Assembly (NCBI GenBank): GCA_022059125.1
Contig: JAEUWY010000002.1
Coordinates: forward strand, 2,604,001-2,668,000
DNA from: Corynespora cassiicola
Taxonomy: Eukaryota > Ascomycota > Dothideomycetes > Pleosporales > Corynesporascaceae
Direction of reading: 5' to 3'
Length of the DNA: 64,000 nucleotides
Every line of letters begins with the position of its first letter. Within the stretch, counting starts at the first letter, position 1. The notes under the pieces are model-generated. The model made no database searches and was not told where the DNA came from. It was given only the letters and a program-made list of their open reading frames with translations. Of the stretch, positions 59,403 to 64,000 are shown piece after piece. Made by a program: the position numbers and the translations under genes.

Positions 59403-61689
59403 ATGTCATCAGACAATTGGCTCCACTTTTCCACGCAAGCCCCCAAACGGAAACGCGCCGAGCTCGTCTGTGTCAACTGCCACTCGAAAAAGATCAAGTG
59501 TGATATCCAGGCACGAAGAAGAACCGGCAGAGAAGACTGTTCTAGATGCTCTGCCGCTCAGCAGTCATGTAATATCAGGCCATCGAGGCGGCAAAAGAGA
59601 CGAAAGGCACGCGTGGACGGCAACACAACCAATGCAAACAGAGTCGAACCTTCATTGCCGCTTATCTCAACTGACCTTGAGACATTTGGGGTCGACGATG
59701 CAGAATTCCCCGTACTCGCGCAAGTGGACCATCCGGACGGATCTACAACCAGCTCACATCTGAGGCAGAGCCAGACTACACCGTTCTCCGTCGACAGCGC
59801 ACACGATGAGCGCTTTCCACAATATGCACCGGCTGGTGGCGCTTTAGATGTGGCTCAGCATCATATTTCTCCAGTACCTGAGGTCCATGAAATGAGTGCT
59901 AGTCAGCCGAATGCCTCAATCGTGCGAAATGGCGACATGGATGCGGGATTTTTGCAGGTCTATGGACCCGAGACTCAGTTCGATGCCGAAAGTCAAGCTT
60001 TGGTGGCTCAGCTGGAGCACCGATATTCACATGAACTTCATCCAGATCTCCATCAAATCTTCTCCGAGGTTTACTTCAACTTCTGCTACACTTGGTGTCC
60101 GGTTTTGGACCGGAATACGCTATCGGCCGAGATAGCCAGGTCACCATTGCTAGCAAACGCTTTGGCGCTCGCAAGCAGCCACATTCAGCCTCCGCTACTT
60201 CCACATGATGGGCCAGAGTCATATTACAAGAAAGCAAGGAAAATATTCTATGAGGATGAAGAGGCCGATGAGATGACTACGCTGAAGGCTCTTTGCCTCT
60301 TTTACTGGTGGGCACCAAATGCGCCTTCTAGAGTCCACCGACACTCATCTTGGTGGTGGACGTCAGTGGTGATAAGGCATGCTCAACAGATGAATATACA
60401 CAGAGAGCCTGCCAGGGATGACCTGAACAGAAGCCGACTGGAGCTTGGATTGCGCCGAAGAATTTGGTGGACCGCATTTGTAAGTCCTGGGTAGCCAATA
60501 GCTCCCTACTTTTTTTTGCACAGCAAGCGACGAGCAAGAGGCATCAAATTCCACATATTGACCTTTATGTGTTTCCTTTTAACATCTGTAAGACGTACTA
60601 TGTATCTTGTCGGAGAGATTATGTTTACTTCATCTACAGACCCCGTGTTCTGACTGAGACTAGGCACGTGAACGGCTAACGGCACTCTGCCAGAGCAAGC
60701 CGGCGATTATTGACCCAAACGACTGCAATATACCAGACCCCACACTCGCAGATTTTCCTGAGGATGACCAAAGTCAACGACAAGGAGAAATATTCATTTA
60801 TTGGGTTCGGCTCTGCGCCATTATTGGACGCGTCGCTAAAGCTTTACTTCAGCCCAACAAATCCGCCCCTCTGCCCGATGTGCTTCGTGAAGAGCTCATT
60901 GCCTGGATTCATTCGCTCCCACCGCACCTTAAAATAAGGATTGAATCTGCTCAGACAACGGACTTCGATCGAGATGTGCATCAACTTCACCTCTTCTATC
61001 TTACTACCATCATAGTTCTCCACCTGAAACGCTCTGGCGGTCAGCTCCCACAGGCCTTGCCACCTGCTATTCTCGCCGCTTCCTGCACAGCCCGAATTCT
61101 GCGAGATATTCTCGCACGCGGGAATTCCAGGTTTCTGATGGCCATAACTTGTTGGCATATTGGCACGGCCTTTATTGCGCTATTGCAGGCTTGTCGGATA
61201 CCCCGTCTCAGCACCTTTGCTAATCGAGACATGGATATTCTGAGCGTTGCCATCAAACAACTGCAGACCATGTGGGGGTCGGCCAACGTGATCGCCTATG
61301 GCTTTGATCGGCTTCGCAACCCGTCATGTCAGAATGTTGACAGTGGTCACGTAGGTGCGGGTGTTTCTGGTGGTCGGCAAGCCAACCCGCAAAGCCTGAA
61401 CAGTTACTTGGCGAGGGCCGACATAGAAGTAAGAGAAGGCAATGGTTTTGATTGGATGCGGTTTTTCCCATTCGTTTCAAAACTTACCAACGGGACCGCA
61501 GATTCACTCATCTCAGGGAAGGAACAGGGTGCAGCTACCAGAGGATTCCCGTCACCGGACAACGAGCTGTTTCACAACACGCTTTTGGCACAATATCAGG
61601 ACTTGTTTGATCCGTTCATAGATTATAATGTAGCATTCCCAGACATGTCCTTCCCCTCAGCTTCAGATAGTCATGCACCGATGGGCTAG
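59403..61689 (+). CDS. Zn2Cys6 fungal transcription factor
   Basis: Exons 59403-60479 and 60694-61689 give 690 residues. The zinc cluster is at Cys23, 26, 33, 46, 49 and 56 (C-X2-C-X6-C-X12-C-X2-C-X6-C), preceded by KRKR and followed by a basic RPSRRQKRRKAR linker. The fungal_trans middle domain is recognisable from FNFCYTWCPVLDRN to RRRIWWTAF and then SKPAIIDPNDCNIP. The intron of 214 nt (GTAAGT...CCAG) is long for this organism. Typical relatives have about ten residues between WWTAF and SKP (of the kind ARERLTALCQ), which are lacking here, so a small exon inside 60480-60693 may have been missed or lost. It is the probable pathway regulator, acting in the nucleus on CGG-containing palindromes. 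Confidence 0.82.
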
Positions 61690-61699
61690 TAGGACGCTG

Positions 61700-63794
61700 C
61701 TATACAATTGCCTCCTTGGGGCCTTTGCCCTGAGCCTCTTCTGCAATCTCCACGTACCATGACAGATCACTGCTTTCACACATTTCGTACTCGGTGAATC
61801 CATTTCCCATGAATCGCCAAGGATTGGAAGTGTTGTATGTGATGTCAAAATCCTCACCGCGGATGTCGCTCAACATTCTATTGAAGAGGTGAGCGGAGCC
61901 ACCGAACAGTGCAGTAACGCGCCCATCGACGCGACCCCGCTTATACCATGACTTGCAGGCTCCAGTCCAGACGAGGGTCTTGTGTATCTGGTCTTGATAC
62001 TTCATGAAAGCGTCGACCTTCTCCCGCTTGGGCGTAATGTACTTTATATCTTCTCGTGCAAGCTTCTTGATCCACTTCACAAAGTAGTCGCCGGTCCAGT
62101 TCAACGACTCGACGAGGGAGCCGTGGCCACCAAGGCAGTTTGGACCCATCATCATGAAATAGTTTGGGAAGTCGGGTGTCATGACTGAGATGTAGGATTC
62201 GGGATCCTGGGCCCACTTGTCTCGCAGGTTGATGCCTTTCTGGCCTACAAAAGGGTACCGTGGACGATGCGAAACGTCAAAACCGGTCGCACAAATGACT
62301 ACACGTTGAGTGTTAGTACCGAGGTCTAGCAAGATCTAAAGCGTGTATGTTGACTTACTGACGTCGCATTCGAACCTTTCCCCATCGGCAGTCTCAACTG
62401 CAGTTTCGGTGATGTTGGTAATTGGACTGTCTGTCACGTCACAATTGTCCCTCAAGAAGCTCTCGAGATAGCCAGGTCCAGGGGTGATTCTGCGGCAACC
62501 AAGCTCCCATTTGGGGATGAGCATGCTACATAACCGTTTGTCGTGGTTCAGCTTCTCGGCCATCTGCTCGCTTGCGGCTTTCATGCCCGCCTTGTTGTTC
62601 TCGCCCTTCATGAATATGTAGAAGGATTTGTTGGTCCGAGAGACGATGCCTTTTCTATATTTCTGGTGGTACTCTGGATCTCGAAATTTTTCCTTTTCGG
62701 CATCGGTGAATGCTGGGTTTGGATCGTCTACTTCGCGGCCCAGGTGCTTCGAGGGCGGTGCGCGATAATAGACCCATGCAGGTCCACGAATGAAATTTTT
62801 GACAGAGGTGTTGGGCAACTTGGCCATCTGTGGAACAATTTGGATGCCTGATGATCCGTTTCCGATTACGGCAATGCGCTTGTTTGAATAATCGTAGCTG
62901 TGGTCCCATCGGGCAGAATGGGTCACGTGGCCTTTGAAATTTCGAAGACCGGGGATGTCGGGCCAATTCTCGTGCCTAATGGAGACATCATTCAGACAAG
63001 TCACGGAAGAATAGGCAAATCTTGCTTACACGAGTACACCCTGCCCTGAAATAAGGATGTGGCAAAATTCCTGGCGCTGCACGCCTCCTTTTTCAACGGT
63101 CACTTTCCACATACCCTCTGTCTCTTGCCATTGCGCACCTACAACCTTTGTATTCAGTTGTAAGTCGCGGTCAAGGTTCCACTTCTTCACTGTCTTCTTG
63201 AAGTAATCCAAGATTTCGGCTCCCGAGGCGTAGAATCTCGTCCAATCTGGATTTGGGTCGAAGGGAAATGCCTAGTATGATTTGCATGAGCAGATGGTAA
63301 CATGTAACGGCGGGGATGTCATATGATCCGTCTGTACTCAACAGAAGAATGTAAAGACATACATAGATGTGGGCAGGGACGTCGCACTGGACGCCGGGGT
63401 AATCGTTCACCAGCCATGTTCCGCCGACTTCTGAATGCGCCTCAAATATCGTGTGGTCGACAATGTCCTGCATTTCGGGAAACCGATGCTGGAACTTGTG
63501 GGCCATCAGTAGCCCTGAGAAGCCAGCTCCTATAGTGAAGACCTTCAGTCGCCTTGGAGTATAAGCATATTGCTTGCCGAGATCGAAAGGACTGATGCTG
63601 TTCCCATTCGTAATTTCCGACTTGGTGTCGTCTTTGCACCGATGTACCCCATTTGGTTTTAGCTTTGAGGGTGTTGTGCCGTTGACCCTAGGTACTTCAC
63701 CATCTGTTGGCGGATGACTAACAACGTCTACAATAGGACTTTTGTGAGGACTGGATGCACTACCCGGAATCAACTCGTCTAGAAGAACAGTCAT
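61700..63794 (-). CDS. Baeyer-Villiger monooxygenase 2 (FAD, NADPH)
   Basis: Four exons, 63794-63363, 63271-63030, 62975-62359 and 62298-61700, give 629 residues. All introns (91, 54, 60 nt) have GT...AG ends and matching phases. FAD-binding GAGFSG is at 89-94, the GGTWLVNDYPGVQCD block at 124-138, the BVMO fingerprint FKGHVTHSARW at 238-248, the second dinucleotide motif GNGSSG at 263-268 and CATGFD late. About 80 extra residues at the N-terminus are low in complexity. It belongs to the longer fungal BVMO subgroup, different from BVMO 1, so the two are not recent duplicates. It converges on the regulator gene with only 10 bp between stop codons. It would oxygenate a ketone to an ester or lactone; substrate unknown. 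Confidence 0.9.
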
Positions 63795-64000
63795 GGTTTT
63801 GTTGGTGGACAAAGCAGGATAATTCGAACTGTGGGAATTGTGGCGCAATGTGAAATGGTGATTGCTCAAGACAAGTCGAGGGTGAGGTGTAAAAGCGATC
63901 AGAGTTATACCAGTTTCGTGCATGCAACAGTCACCAACAGCTCGCCTCGTCCCGCTGGGCACGTGTATGCAGAGCATATCCAAATAATCTGCAATGCCGA
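63795..64000. other. Upstream of BVMO 2 to window end
   Basis: 206 bp of probable BVMO 2 promoter. No palindrome of the CCG-N7-CGG type was found here. The window ends before any further gene can be seen. Confidence 0.4.

Overview
The window looks like a piece of a filamentous ascomycete (Pezizomycotina) genome. The protein-coding genes have short 41-60 nt GT-AG introns, fungal families (Zn2Cys6 regulator, DAL5-type MFS carrier, Baeyer-Villiger monooxygenases) and balanced base composition. They lie beside a long, extremely A+T-rich block in which transposons have been ruined mostly by C-to-T/G-to-A changes, the signature of repeat-induced point mutation (RIP). The species cannot be named from the sequence.

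Bases 1 to about 44,735 are a graveyard of nested transposons with no host gene. Target-site duplications and matched termini let most of it be taken apart. (i) 1-1526 is the 3' end of a Ty3/gypsy element (family C). (ii) 1527-8868 is degraded retroelement sequence hit by a Tc1/mariner element (4133-6243). (iii) 8874-27758 is a Ty3/gypsy element (family A'), broken by a composite repeat holding a Fot1/pogo copy (16133-17972), and in its right LTR by a second Tc1/mariner (18618-27520). That mariner is itself broken by the youngest gypsy element, family A (20098-26861). (iv) About 27841-44637 is a third mariner split by a Ty3/gypsy element (family B, 28222-44422), which contains a Fot1/pogo copy (33229-41564), which in turn contains a complete family C gypsy (33622-40111).

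At about 44,735 the composition changes abruptly. The first thing on the gene side is the wreck of an ABCC-type ABC transporter (about 44,950-46,235). Then follow eight gene models: S15/CocE-type hydrolase (-), secreted FAD oxidoreductase (+), SLC25-like carrier (-), Baeyer-Villiger monooxygenase 1 (-), metallo-beta-lactamase-fold hydrolase (-), DAL5-type MFS transporter (+), Zn2Cys6 regulator (+) and Baeyer-Villiger monooxygenase 2 (-).

Inferred function: uptake by the MFS carrier, oxygen insertion next to a ketone by one or both BVMOs, hydrolysis of the resulting ester or lactone by the S15 and/or MBL hydrolase, and control by the adjacent Zn2Cys6 protein. This reads as a catabolic or tailoring gene cluster. 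No polyketide, peptide or terpene synthase is visible, so the cluster may continue beyond base 64,000 or may be degradative. Two intergenic regions share a near-identical CCG-N7-CGG palindrome, a candidate site for the local regulator.

Exon boundaries were read by eye from splice signals and frame. No homology search was possible.
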